This document shows positions 1 through 7,381 of a stretch of 64,000 bases of DNA, one piece after another. Made by a program: the position numbers and the translations under genes. The DNA comes from Serratia inhibens. GTDB lineage: Bacteria > Pseudomonadota > Gammaproteobacteria > Enterobacterales > Enterobacteriaceae. The DNA lies in the NCBI RefSeq assembly GCF_003591175.1, contig NZ_QYYG01000003.1, forward strand, positions 186,001 to 250,000, written 5' to 3'. Below the pieces are notes generated by a model that was given only the letters and a program-made list of their open reading frames with translations, was not told the DNA's origin and did no database searches. Position 1 is the stretch's first letter. Every line of letters begins with the position of its first letter.

Positions 1-1
1 A

Positions 2-1330
2 GCTATTAATCAAGTAAAAAATGAAAGAGAAGCAAAAGCCAACGCAGAAGCCAAGGCAAGAGCCGAAGCGGAGGCTAAAGTAAGAGCCGAAGCGGAAGCT
101 AAAGTAAGAGCCGAAGCGGAAGCTAAAGTAAGAGCCGAAGCGGAAGCTAAAGTAAGAGCCGAAGCGGAAGCTAAAGTAAGAGCCGAAGCGGAAGCTAGAG
201 CGAAAACAGCGGAGTTAATGACCAAAGCTGGAGTAAAACCTACTCCGGTTTACACACCGGAAATGGTTAAATCGGCTCAAGCGTCCCTTGCAGCTGTCGG
301 AGCGATGGTGCTAAATCGTGCCCCAGGGATGTTACAGCTATCAACTGCCGCCGAAGGCGTTCTCACCACTACCAGTGAGTTAGCGGGCTCAATAGCCGGG
401 GCTGTGTGGCGAGGAGCTATTGCGTTAGCTGAGGCCGCAACCGTCAGCACCGCAGGGGCAACTGTTAGCGCTTTAGTCATGGGCTTCTGGCCCACAGAAG
501 CAGGGAAAGGCAGCGACAAGCTTTATGGACGCGACATTGTCATGTTTGGCTTTCAGGCTAATCTAATTGCTGCCGGCAAAGTCAGCATTTCGCCGGAAAT
601 GCACTCTGTCGACTTACCGGTCCGTGGCTCTTTAGTTATGGAGAATGGTCAGCAACAGGTCAGACTGGTTAAAACGAGTATAGGTGGCGTACCCGCGAGC
701 GTGCCTGTTCTAAAGGCGGTACGTGATGAGAAAACCGGGCTGGATAGGATTACGCTTCCGTCGGTGGGTGGTGCTCCATCGCGAACCATCCTGATTAACC
801 CAGCTCCGGTCGGGCCGACAGCACCTCCCCATACCGGAAACAGTTCGCCTGCCCCCGTCACGCCAGTGCATACTGGCACGACAGTAAAACAGGCTGATAG
901 TATAGTTACCACCAGCTTCCCGGCGGATGACCTTAAAGAGCTGCAGGACTTCATCTACTGGCAACCGGATGCCACGGGCAGTGGCGTCGAGCCGATTTAT
1001 GTAATGCAGAGTGATCCTCTTGATTCGGGACGATTTACCCGCAAACAGTTGGACAAGAAATTTAAGCACGCCAGTGATTTTGGTATTGCCGATACGAAAA
1101 AAAATAGAGTAACGTTGACTCAATATCGTGATGCAGTTGAAGCACACTTGAAGGATAGAGACACTGTGGAAAAAGGAACTTATCGGCGGGAAAAGGGATC
1201 TAAGGTGTTCTTTAATACTAAAACAAACAATGTCGTCGTTCTCGATAAGGATGGCGAGTTTGTTTCTGGATGGAATTTAATTCCTGGTTCACCACAATAT
1301 AACGGATATATTAACACAGGAGTTTTATAA
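2..1330 (+). CDS. S-type pyocin / colicin D-like tRNase bacteriocin, 3' part (5' end outside window)
   Basis: Secreted antibacterial toxin. The frame is open from base 2 to the TAA at 1330, so the receptor-binding N-terminus lies outside the window; ATG 218 is only an internal methionine. In order it shows an Ala/Glu/Arg coiled-coil repeat (1-200), a Pyocin_S-like translocation domain (about 370-810, with conserved FWP and Asp-rich strands), a Pro/Thr linker (about 810-890) and a C-terminal nuclease domain. The tip matches the colicin D tRNA-Arg anticodon nuclease as I know it: the KKFKH motif (His codon at 1067) is followed 66 residues later by the Ser of SGW, the same spacing as His611 and Ser677 of colicin D. 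It overlaps the immunity gene by one base. Expected action is cleavage of tRNA-Arg in the target cytoplasm. The receptor cannot be judged here. Confidence 0.85.
   Translation, partial: AINQVKNEREAKANAEAKARAEAEAKVRAEAEAKVRAEAEAKVRAEAEAKVRAEAEAKVRAEAEARAKTAELMTKAGVKPTPVYTPEMVKSAQASLAAVGAMVLNRAPGMLQLSTAAEGVLTTTSELAGSIAGAVWRGAIALAEAATVSTAGATVSALVMGFWPTEAGKGSDKLYGRDIVMFGFQANLIAAGKVSISPEMHSVDLPVRGSLVMENGQQQVRLVKTSIGGVPASVPVLKAVRDEKTGLDRITLPSVGGAPSRTILINPAPVGPTAPPHTGNSSPAPVTPVHTGTTVKQADSIVTTSFPADDLKELQDFIYWQPDATGSGVEPIYVMQSDPLDSGRFTRKQLDKKFKHASDFGIADTKKNRVTLTQYRDAVEAHLKDRDTVEKGTYRREKGSKVFFNTKTNNVVVLDKDGEFVSGWNLIPGSPQYNGYINTGVL
53..196 (+). repeat. 24-bp in-frame tandem repeat in bacteriocin gene
   Basis: Five perfect head-to-tail copies of a 24-bp unit start at 77, 101, 125, 149 and 173. 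A diverged sixth copy precedes them at 53-76. The unit stays in the toxin reading frame and encodes the octapeptide KVRAEAEA, which should form a charged alanine-rich helix or coiled coil. Perfect identity between units implies recent expansion, and unit number may vary by slippage. Confidence 0.95.
836..1047 (+). repeat. 212-bp perfect direct repeat, copy A (inside toxin gene)
   Basis: Bases 836-1047 are identical to 2392-2603 (offset 1556). Copy A encodes the Pro/Thr linker and the start of the nuclease domain. Identity stops abruptly just before the divergent nuclease core. Confidence 0.95.
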
Positions 1331-1602
1331 TGAGTCTAAAGTTAATTGACTTGGCCCAAAGACTAATATCATCACAATTAACTGCTGATGATTTCGAGTC
1401 ACAATTTTTTAAATTATGGAGAGAAGAAGGGAAGGCAGGACTGTTAGCCAAAGATAGCAAAGATGTTGGTGAGTGTGCATCTGAGATTTTTATCCTTGCT
1501 GACTGCTATACTTCCAATCCAGATCGAAGAGAAAGTGAATTGGACGCTGATGGGTTAAAGAAAGAAGTCAAAGCCACCTTGGAAAAATTCAACCTGCTTT
1601 GA
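1330..1602 (+). CDS. Colicin D-type immunity protein 1
   Basis: A 90-residue acidic protein that should bind and neutralise the toxin encoded just upstream. ATG 1330 overlaps the toxin stop codon by one base (TAATG), the usual coupling in toxin/immunity pairs. It ends in LEKFNLL and carries the D(R/Y)xxxELD segment seen in the two other immunity genes here. The family resemblance is to the colicin D immunity protein ImmD (Colicin_immun). Its N-terminal half differs strongly from the other two, as expected if each protects against a different toxin tip. A strong terminator follows 36 bp downstream. Confidence 0.8.
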   Translation: MSLKLIDLAQRLISSQLTADDFESQFFKLWREEGKAGLLAKDSKDVGECASEIFILADCYTSNPDRRESELDADGLKKEVKATLEKFNLL

Positions 1603-1638
1603 TCTTTCGTCATTTCTGAAAAACGTTATTTAAACAAT

Positions 1639-1669
1639 GCCCAATAAACTCTCGTTTATTGGGCTTTTT
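1639..1669 (+). terminator. Rho-independent terminator after immunity gene 1
   Basis: A perfect 10-bp stem GCCCAATAAA / TTTATTGGGC with a 6-nt loop is followed by TTTTT. It ends the toxin-immunity transcript. It is related in sequence to the terminator after immunity gene 3. Confidence 0.9.
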
Positions 1670-1696
1670 CATTAATAGCGTATTTATCTATGCCAC

Positions 1697-1843
1697 TCAA
1701 GGTCGCCCTTCGTAGCCACCCCAATAGGTGGCAACGGCGGAATCCAGCAGGATCTTCCGTTGTTTTTGCGGGTTATCTGCCGAATGTTTGCGGTTGATAA
1801 ATATCCACTTCTGCCCACTTCACTCAGGAGTTCAGGGCTACGG
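1697..1843 (-). pseudogene. 3'-end relic of the downstream lipoprotein gene
   Basis: About 230 bp starting near 1618 (terminator plus this segment) align at roughly 85% by eye with 3163-3405, which is the terminator and 3' end of the intact lipoprotein gene at 3259-3672. Only about the last 49 codons remain. The copy breaks off at a GGA shared with the toxin relic that follows. It shows that immunity gene 1 once lay directly before the lipoprotein gene, and that later cassettes were inserted at this junction. Confidence 0.8.
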
Positions 1844-1999
1844 AAAAAGGGACATACCTACTTATTAAGCATTCAAAGATATTTTTTAACCCTAAAAAAT
1901 AATGTTATTGTAGACAGTAATGACAACAACCTCGTATCAGGATGGAGTTTGAAAAAGATAGTCAGCAATACCAAAACTACGTTGGAAAAGGAGTTTTAA
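1844..1999 (+). pseudogene. Decayed colicin D-type toxin tip, cassette 2
   Basis: This encodes only the last ~50 residues of a nuclease tip: a GTY segment, an FFNPK strand, then NNVIV and LVSGW, matching the end of the intact toxin. The catalytic His region is absent, so the fragment cannot be a nuclease. The FFNPK part and the NNVIV part are in different frames. Dropping one A from the A6 run at 1894-1899 restores the family reading, so there is a one-base frameshift in addition to the truncation. It ends one base before immunity gene 2. Confidence 0.75.
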
Positions 2000-2000
2000 G

Positions 2001-2273
2001 ATGAGTAGCAGACTTATTTATTTCGCAAAACAATTTGTTGAATCGAAGATCGATGCTGATAAATTTGCAGACCCGTATATTTTAATGAGAAATGAGGAAA
2101 GGGATTTCAATAAATTAAAAATCGAAGGGAAAGATGTAGATGAAGCCTCATCCAGCATATTCTGCCTGGCAGATTGTTATAACCATGAACCCGATCGTTA
2201 TGATTATGAACTGGATGAAGCTGGGTTACGGAAGAAAGTGAAATCTATTCTAGAGAAATTCAACCTGCTTTAA
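2001..2273 (+). CDS. Colicin D-type immunity protein 2 (orphan)
   Basis: A 90-residue protein of the same family as the immunity genes on either side, with the shared C-terminal DYELDEAG and LEKFNLL segments and its own N-terminal half. The reading frame is intact although its toxin partner at 1844-1999 is only a fragment. It may be retained as protection against foreign bacteriocins (inference). ATG 2001 directly follows the stop of the relic. A terminator follows at 2307. No promoter of its own is obvious. Confidence 0.75.
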   Translation: MSSRLIYFAKQFVESKIDADKFADPYILMRNEERDFNKLKIEGKDVDEASSSIFCLADCYNHEPDRYDYELDEAGLRKKVKSILEKFNLL

Positions 2274-2306
2274 TTCCTCGCAATTTTTGAAAAATTTAAT
2301 TTAAAG

Positions 2307-2341
2307 AAACGCCCGGTAAACGCATATTTGTTGGGCGTTTT
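2307..2341 (+). terminator. Rho-independent terminator after immunity gene 2
   Basis: Stem AAACGCCC / GGGCGTTT, extended by G-T wobble pairs towards the loop, is followed by TTTTC. It is the same kind of hairpin as the terminators at 1639 and 3183. Confidence 0.7.
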
Positions 2342-2346
2342 CGCTG

Positions 2347-2886
2347 GTGGTGTCTGTCTGGTACGTATTATTTATCACCGAGGTGAGTACAGGAAACAGT
2401 TCGCCTGCCCCCGTCACGCCAGTGCATACTGGCACGACAGTAAAACAGGCTGATAGTATAGTTACCACCAGCTTCCCGGCGGATGACCTTAAAGAGCTGC
2501 AGGACTTCATCTACTGGCAACCGGATGCCACGGGCAGTGGCGTCGAGCCGATTTATGTAATGCAGAGTGATCCTCTTGATTCGGGACGATTTACCCGCAA
2601 ACAACTGGATAAAAAATTCAAACATGCCATTGATTTTGGCATCAGTGACACAAAGAAAAATCGTGAAACGCTGACAAAATTCCGTGATGAGGTCAATGCG
2701 CATTTGGCAGATAAAGAGACCGTTGAGAGGGGAACATACCGACGGGAAAAAGGGTCTAAAGTTTACTTCAATCCCAAGAGCATGAGGGTTGTTATCCTCA
2801 AAGCCAACGGCGATTTCCTCTCAGGATGGAAAATAAATCCCGATGCGGATAATGGCAGAATCTATTTAGAAACAGGTGATTTATGA
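2347..2886 (+). CDS. Orphan colicin D-like toxin C-terminal domain, cassette 3
   Basis: A 179-residue frame (GTG 2347) holding the linker and a complete nuclease tip but no receptor-binding or translocation domain. The tip is closer to colicin D itself than is the main toxin tip: [20 protein letters not shown], then LSGWKINPD and a YLETGDL end. The His to Ser spacing of 66 residues is kept, so the active site looks intact. No good ribosome binding site precedes GTG 2347, and a terminator stands just upstream, so it may be silent unless joined to a toxin N-terminus. It overlaps immunity gene 3 by 4 bases (ATGA). Confidence 0.75.
   Translation: MVSVWYVLFITEVSTGNSSPAPVTPVHTGTTVKQADSIVTTSFPADDLKELQDFIYWQPDATGSGVEPIYVMQSDPLDSGRFTRKQLDKKFKHAIDFGISDTKKNRETLTKFRDEVNAHLADKETVERGTYRREKGSKVYFNPKSMRVVILKANGDFLSGWKINPDADNGRIYLETGDL
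2392..2603 (+). repeat. 212-bp perfect direct repeat, copy B (orphan toxin tip)
   Basis: Identical to 836-1047 with no mismatch. It begins 45 bp after the start of the orphan tip frame and stops just before the catalytic KFKH motif, where sequences diverge. It is a ready substrate for homologous exchange of toxin tips. Confidence 0.95.
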
Positions 2887-3149
2887 ACAAGATGGCGGTA
2901 ATAGAATTAGCAAGAAATTTTTTGAATTCAAAAGTTAATGCGCTTCAATTTTCTGAAGATATATGCATTGAAAGAAATAATTTGTACGGTATTAAAGATC
3001 AAGACAAGAACGTTTTGAATTGTGGTGAAGAATTATTTATGGCAGCTGAAATTTATAATCCAGATTCAGACCGTGTTGATTATGAACTGGATGAAGCTGG
3101 GTTAAAGAAGGAAGTGAAAGCGATTCTGGAGAAATTCAATCTGCTTTAA
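2883..3149 (+). CDS. Colicin D immunity protein (ImmD-like), immunity protein 3
   Basis: An 88-residue protein recognisable as ImmD-like by the MNKMA start, the [10 protein letters not shown] segment and [11 protein letters not shown], all close to the colicin D immunity protein as I remember it. It should block the nuclease tip encoded immediately upstream, which it overlaps by 4 bases. A perfect 13-bp-stem terminator follows. Even if the orphan tip is silent, this gene would protect against colicin D-type toxins from neighbours (inference). Confidence 0.85.
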   Translation: MNKMAVIELARNFLNSKVNALQFSEDICIERNNLYGIKDQDKNVLNCGEELFMAAEIYNPDSDRVDYELDEAGLKKEVKAILEKFNLL

Positions 3150-3182
3150 TTCCCCGCCCTTCTGATCAGTTGAATTTTAAGC

Positions 3183-3217
3183 AACGCCCAACAAATTCTC
3201 GTTTGTTGGGCGTTTTC
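3183..3217 (+). terminator. Terminator between immunity gene 3 and convergent lipoprotein gene
   Basis: Perfect 13-bp stem AACGCCCAACAAA / TTTGTTGGGCGTT with a 6-nt loop at 3196-3201, followed by TTC. It lies between convergent genes and may serve both strands. Confidence 0.85.
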
Positions 3218-3258
3218 ATTAATAGCCTCTCACTATGCTATCCACTTATCTATGCCCT

Positions 3259-3672
3259 TCAAGGCCGCCCTTCGTAACCATCCCAGTAGGTGGCAACGGC
3301 AGAATCCAACAGGATCTGCCGTTGTTTTTGCGGGTTATCCGTCGAGTATTTGCGATTGATAAATATCCCTTTTTGCCCTACGTCACTGAGGAATTCAGGG
3401 CTGCGGAACTCAGCCTCCCTCTGCTGTGCCTGCTGGCGCGTCATGCCATTAGCCCGATCGGTTTTCCCTATCTGATAGAACTGGTCAAAAAACGGAATGG
3501 ACGATTTTATCGAGTCCGAAATCTGCGTACGGGTATTGGGATCAAAGTGCGCCTGGGCCAGTTGGTGAATGGCATGCCGGGCGTGACGTTCAGGGCTGGT
3601 TTGCTGGCTGGCGCAAGCGCTCAGGAACAGCGCGGTACACAAGATAAGGGTACGGGGGGCTATCAGGGTCAT
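3259..3672 (-). CDS. Small predicted lipoprotein (Exc2-like family, tentative)
   Basis: A 137-residue protein with a signal peptide and a clear lipobox LSAC around residues 17-20, so it should be processed by signal peptidase II and lipid-anchored. The mature part is helical and polar with no enzymatic motif I recognise. The sequence recalls lipoproteins annotated as Exc2 family (plasmid entry exclusion), but this is from memory and unsure. ATG 3672 is preceded by AAGGAAG at good spacing. It is convergent with the bacteriocin locus, and its 3' end is duplicated as a relic at 1697-1843. Confidence 0.6.
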   Translation of the reverse strand: MTLIAPRTLILCTALFLSACASQQTSPERHARHAIHQLAQAHFDPNTRTQISDSIKSSIPFFDQFYQIGKTDRANGMTRQQAQQREAEFRSPEFLSDVGQKGIFINRKYSTDNPQKQRQILLDSAVATYWDGYEGRP

Positions 3673-4034
3673 TATTCTTCCTTGAAAAATCTATTGCGAT
3701 GCCGCCGCCGGCATCACGTTGCAAAAGTCTTGAGTATCGATGTCTTCAATCGACCTTTTTCCCGATAAGGGAAAGCTAACTCTTTGTTATTCCGGTTCAG
3801 GATAATACAACCAAACGGAGTCTGCAGGATGTTTTGGCTGCTTCACAAGCTCCCTCCCCCACACTCGTGAGGACTACCCTCTTCCTGAACGCATAATGCG
3901 GTCATTTTTTTATCGTTTTGTGATCGTCGCCCCAAACCGGGAACGTTCCCATTCCATAAAAAAAGGGGAATGACTAAGCTTTGATCATTACTCAGCCAAC
4001 ACCTCTGCGCCTTACCCAAAAAAGGTACTTTATA
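3673..4034. other. Intergenic region upstream of treB
   Basis: 362 bp between the divergent lipoprotein and treB genes. It holds the promoters of both, a TreR-like palindrome at 3939-3950, and a lone TGTGA half site near 3919 that could be part of a weak CRP site. A TTG-initiated extension of treB from 3981 is possible but unlikely. Nothing else recognised. Confidence 0.6.
3939..3950. promoter_or_regulatory. TreR-like operator before treB
   Basis: The 12-bp perfect palindrome GGGAACGTTCCC lies 84 bp before the treB start. Its core AACGTT with flanking G/C is typical of LacI-family operators and fits the TreR site known before E. coli treBC. The treR gene is not in the window. Confidence 0.7.
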
Positions 4035-5450
4035 ATGAGCAAAGTTAAGCAACAGGATATCGACCGCCTGATTGTACTGGTGGGCGGACGCGATAATATC
4101 GCCACCGTCAGCCATTGCATTACCCGGTTACGTTTCGTCCTTAACGACCCCGCCAAAGCCAACCCAAAAGAAATAGAAACCTTGCCGATGGTCAAAGGCT
4201 GCTTCACCAACGCCGGTCAGTTCCAGGTGGTGATTGGCCCGGAGGTCGGCGATTACTATCAGGCGTTGATCGCCACCACCGGCGTCAACGAAGCCGACAA
4301 GGAGCAGGCCAAGGTAGCGGCGCGCCAGAACATGACCTGGAGCGAGCGGGCTATCTCCCACTTCGCCGAAATCTTCTTCCCGCTGCTGCCGGCGCTGATC
4401 AGCGGCGGTCTGATCCTCGGCTTCCGCAACGTGATCGGCGACATCCCGATGTCCGGCGGCCAGACGCTGGCGCAAATGCACCCGGCGTGGAAAACCATCT
4501 ACGATTTCCTGTGGCTGCTCGGTGAAGCAATCTTCATGTTCCTGCCGGTGGCCATCTGCTGGTCGACGGTGAAAAAAATGGGCGGCACGCCGGTGCTCGG
4601 CATCGTGCTGGGCATCACGCTGGTCTCCCCGCAGTTGATGAACTCTTACCAACTCGGGCAGCAAGTGCCGGAAGTGTGGAACTTCGGCTGGTTCGCCATT
4701 CAGAAAGTCGGCTATCAGGCGCAGGTGATCCCTTCCATGCTGGCCGGTATGGCGCTGGGCTGGATTGAAACCCGCCTGAAAAAGATCGTGCCCGATTACC
4801 TGTATCTGGTGGTGGTGCCGGTCGTTTCACTGCTGCTGGCGGTATTCCTGGCGCACGCGCTGATCGGGCCGTTTGGCCGCATGATCGGCGACGGCGTGGC
4901 CTGGGCGGTGAAAGCCGTCATGACCGGCAGCTTCGCCCCGATTGGCGCCGCGCTGTTCGGCTTCCTGTATGCGCCGCTGGTGATTACCGGTGTACATCAG
5001 ACCACGCTGGCTATCGACATGCAGATGATCCAGAGCATGGGCGGCACCCCGGTTTGGCCGCTGATTGCGCTGTCCAACATTGCGCAGGCTTCTGCGGTAT
5101 TGGGCATTATCATCGTCAGCCGCAAGGCCAACGAGCGTGAAATTTCGGTACCGGCGGCGATTTCCGCTTACCTCGGCGTCACCGAACCGGCGATGTACGG
5201 GATCAACCTGAAGTACCGCTTCCCGATGCTGTGCGCGATGATCGGCTCCGCCTTCGCCGGCCTAATCTGCGGCCTGGACGGCGTGATGGCCAATGGCATC
5301 GGCGTCGGCGGTTTGCCGGGTATTCTGTCCATCAAACCGCAGTTCTGGCTGGTTTACTCGGCGGCGATTGTGGTGGCCGTGGTGATCCCAATGCTGCTGA
5401 CCATCATGGTCTATAAGCGCAAAGCTGCCCGCGGCGAACTGCCGGTCTGA
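4035..5450 (+). CDS. treB: PTS trehalose transporter subunit IIBC
   Basis: Inner-membrane PTS permease that imports trehalose and phosphorylates it to trehalose 6-phosphate. Length is 471 residues, as in E. coli TreB. The N-terminal EIIB domain has the phospho-cysteine in VSHCITRL (Cys28). The EIIC domain follows with about ten membrane segments and the conserved GVTEPAMYGINLKYRFP motif. There is no EIIA domain, so phosphate should come from Crr (EIIA-Glc) as in the family. Start 4035 is chosen over TTG 3981 because MSKVKQQDIDRL aligns with the family start and AAAGGT precedes it. treC follows after 56 bp with a hairpin between them. Confidence 0.97.
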   Translation: MSKVKQQDIDRLIVLVGGRDNIATVSHCITRLRFVLNDPAKANPKEIETLPMVKGCFTNAGQFQVVIGPEVGDYYQALIATTGVNEADKEQAKVAARQNMTWSERAISHFAEIFFPLLPALISGGLILGFRNVIGDIPMSGGQTLAQMHPAWKTIYDFLWLLGEAIFMFLPVAICWSTVKKMGGTPVLGIVLGITLVSPQLMNSYQLGQQVPEVWNFGWFAIQKVGYQAQVIPSMLAGMALGWIETRLKKIVPDYLYLVVVPVVSLLLAVFLAHALIGPFGRMIGDGVAWAVKAVMTGSFAPIGAALFGFLYAPLVITGVHQTTLAIDMQMIQSMGGTPVWPLIALSNIAQASAVLGIIIVSRKANEREISVPAAISAYLGVTEPAMYGINLKYRFPMLCAMIGSAFAGLICGLDGVMANGIGVGGLPGILSIKPQFWLVYSAAIVVAVVIPMLLTIMVYKRKAARGELPV

Positions 5451-5461
5451 TTGAAATGTAG

Positions 5462-5481
5462 GGGCCCGGTACACCGGGCCC
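5462..5481 (+). other. Intercistronic hairpin between treB and treC
   Basis: GGGCCCGGT and ACCGGGCCC pair over 9 bp around AC. No T-run follows, so it is more likely an mRNA-stabilising or attenuating stem that sets the treB:treC ratio than a full terminator (inference). Confidence 0.5.
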
Positions 5482-5506
5482 GTTGTCACGATTCAAAGGT
5501 ATAATT

Positions 5507-7171
5507 ATGAGCAATCCAATCCCCTGGTGGCAGAACGGTGTCATCTACCAAATCTATCCGAAGAGTTTTCAGGACAGCACCGGTAACGGCTACGGCGATC
5601 TGGCCGGTGTGACCCAGCGGCTGGACTATCTGCAGGAGCTGGGCGTCGACGCCATCTGGCTGACGCCGGTGTATGTCTCCCCGCAGGTGGACAACGGTTA
5701 TGACGTGGCAGATTACTGCGCCATCGACCCGGCCTACGGCACCATGGAGGATTTCGACAGTCTGATCGCCGCCGCCCACCAGCGCAGCATCCGTATCGTG
5801 ATGGATATGGTGTTCAACCATACCTCGACCGAACACCCGTGGTTCCAGGCTTCGCAAGATCCTGACAGCCCGTTCCGCCAGTTCTATGTCTGGCGCGACG
5901 GCGAAGGCGATGCGTTGCCGAACAACTGGCGTTCCAAGTTCGGCGGCAATGCCTGGCAGTGGCACGCCGACAGCGGCCAGTATTACCTGCACCTGTTCGC
6001 CACCGAACAGGCGGACCTCAACTGGGAACACCCGCCGGTGCGTGAAGAGCTGAAAAAAGTGTGTCAGTTCTGGGCGGACAAGGGCGTCGACGGCCTGCGT
6101 CTCGACGTGATCAACCTGGTCTCCAAGCAGCAGGATTTCCCGTCCGATCCCCTGGGCGACGGCCGCCGTTTCTACACCGACGGCCCGCGCATTCACGAAT
6201 TCCTGCAAGAGATGAGCCGCGACGTGTTCCAGCCGCGCGGCCTGATGACCGTCGGCGAAATGTCTTCCACCACGCTGGAACATTGCCAACAGTATGCGGC
6301 GCGCAGCGGCGAAGAGCTGTCGATGACCTTCAACTTCCACCATCTGAAAGTGGACTACGCCGGCGGCGAAAAATGGACGCTGGCGGCGCCGGACTACGTC
6401 GAACTGAAGCAGATTTTCCGCCACTGGCAACAGGGGATGCATAACCGCGCCTGGAACGCACTGTTCTGGTGTAACCACGATCAGCCACGCATCGTCTCGC
6501 GCTTCGGCGATGAGGGCGAACTGCGGGTGCCGGCCGCCAAGATGCTGGCCATGGTGCTGCACGGCATGCAGGGCACGCCGTATATTTATCAGGGCGAAGA
6601 GATTGGCATGACCAACCCGGGCTTTAGCGACATCGGGCAGTATCGCGATGTGGAAAGCCTGAACATGTATGCCGAACTGAGCGCCCAGTGCAAGAGCGAC
6701 GCCGAGCTGCTGGCGATCCTGGCCAGTAAATCGCGCGATAACGGCCGCACGCCGATGCAGTGGAGCGCCGCGCCGAACGCCGGTTTCACCTGCGGCACGC
6801 CGTGGATCGGTTGCGCGGAAAACTACCCGCAAATCAATGCCGAAGCGGCGCTGGCCGATCTGGATTCGGTGTTTTACGCCTACCGCCAGTTGATCACCCT
6901 GCGCAAGCAGTATCCGCTGCTGACCCACGGCGACTACCAGGATCTGGCGCCTGCGCACCCGGCGCTGTGGTGCTACCAGCGTAGCTGGAACGGGCAGCGT
7001 TTGCTGGTGGCAGCCAACCTGAGCCGCGAACCGCTGGCCTGGGAAGCCGAAGGCGTGGAGCCCTCTAACCAGTGGCGCCCGCTGATGGGCAACTACGCCG
7101 ATGCGGCGGACCAACCGCAGGCGATGACCCTGCGGCCGTTCGAAGCGGTATGGTGGCTGTTGGAGGACTAA
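5507..7171 (+). CDS. treC: Trehalose-6-phosphate hydrolase
   Basis: Cytoplasmic GH13 alpha-glucosidase that splits trehalose 6-phosphate into glucose and glucose 6-phosphate. Length 554 residues. GH13 motifs appear in order: DMVFNHTS (region I), GLRLDVINL with the nucleophile Asp (region II), GEMSS with the acid/base Glu (region III) and NHDQPR (region IV). ATG 5507 with AAAGGT upstream is preferred to the 5483 extension, because MSNPIPWWQNGVIYQ is the family start. It is cotranscribed with treB and should be induced by trehalose through TreR. Confidence 0.96.
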   Translation: MSNPIPWWQNGVIYQIYPKSFQDSTGNGYGDLAGVTQRLDYLQELGVDAIWLTPVYVSPQVDNGYDVADYCAIDPAYGTMEDFDSLIAAAHQRSIRIVMDMVFNHTSTEHPWFQASQDPDSPFRQFYVWRDGEGDALPNNWRSKFGGNAWQWHADSGQYYLHLFATEQADLNWEHPPVREELKKVCQFWADKGVDGLRLDVINLVSKQQDFPSDPLGDGRRFYTDGPRIHEFLQEMSRDVFQPRGLMTVGEMSSTTLEHCQQYAARSGEELSMTFNFHHLKVDYAGGEKWTLAAPDYVELKQIFRHWQQGMHNRAWNALFWCNHDQPRIVSRFGDEGELRVPAAKMLAMVLHGMQGTPYIYQGEEIGMTNPGFSDIGQYRDVESLNMYAELSAQCKSDAELLAILASKSRDNGRTPMQWSAAPNAGFTCGTPWIGCAENYPQINAEAALADLDSVFYAYRQLITLRKQYPLLTHGDYQDLAPAHPALWCYQRSWNGQRLLVAANLSREPLAWEAEGVEPSNQWRPLMGNYADAADQPQAMTLRPFEAVWWLLED

Positions 7172-7218
7172 ATAACTGCGTTTAATACCGCTACACCCTA
7201 AGCTTGAGGTGGGTGGAC

Positions 7219-7308
7219 GTCATGGCAGGTTAGCCGACCGTTGAGCGCAGGGATGTGCGATACGAGCCCCCAGGGACGGGTTCACGGCGTGTCGGCGCTC
7301 TGCATGAC
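7219..7308. repeat. Palindromic intergenic element (candidate dispersed repeat)
   Basis: A 90-bp imperfect palindrome. Arms GTCATG...GCCGAC at 7219-7238 pair with GTCGGC...CATGAC at 7291-7308. The rest of the treC to 7382 gap has no gene. The structured, GC-rich, non-coding character resembles enterobacterial intergenic repeat families (ERIC/MITE-like). I recall similar GAGCCCCCAGGGA-type elements in Serratia genomes, but copy number cannot be checked here. Confidence 0.4.
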
Positions 7309-7381
7309 CCTACCTGTAGCCCTATTCGGCGCAGCTATTTAGCAGCCACTCTGCGGGCACAGTGCGGCAACCCGCTGCGCC

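Noticed and set aside
10-225. Repetitive ASASALTL peptide frame on the minus strand
   Set aside because: Antisense reading of the 24-bp repeat in the toxin stalk.
1760-1999. A 79-codon intact gene starting ATG 1760
   Set aside because: The first third is antisense to the lipoprotein relic and the rest is a frameshifted toxin end, so it is a chimera of two relics.
3981-4034. TTG start at 3981 for treB
   Set aside because: The added residues do not align with TreB and the ATG at 4035 has a ribosome site and the conserved start.
5486-7114. 542-codon frame antisense to treC
   Set aside because: Shadow of treC in GC-rich DNA; His/Arg/Gln-rich, no motifs.
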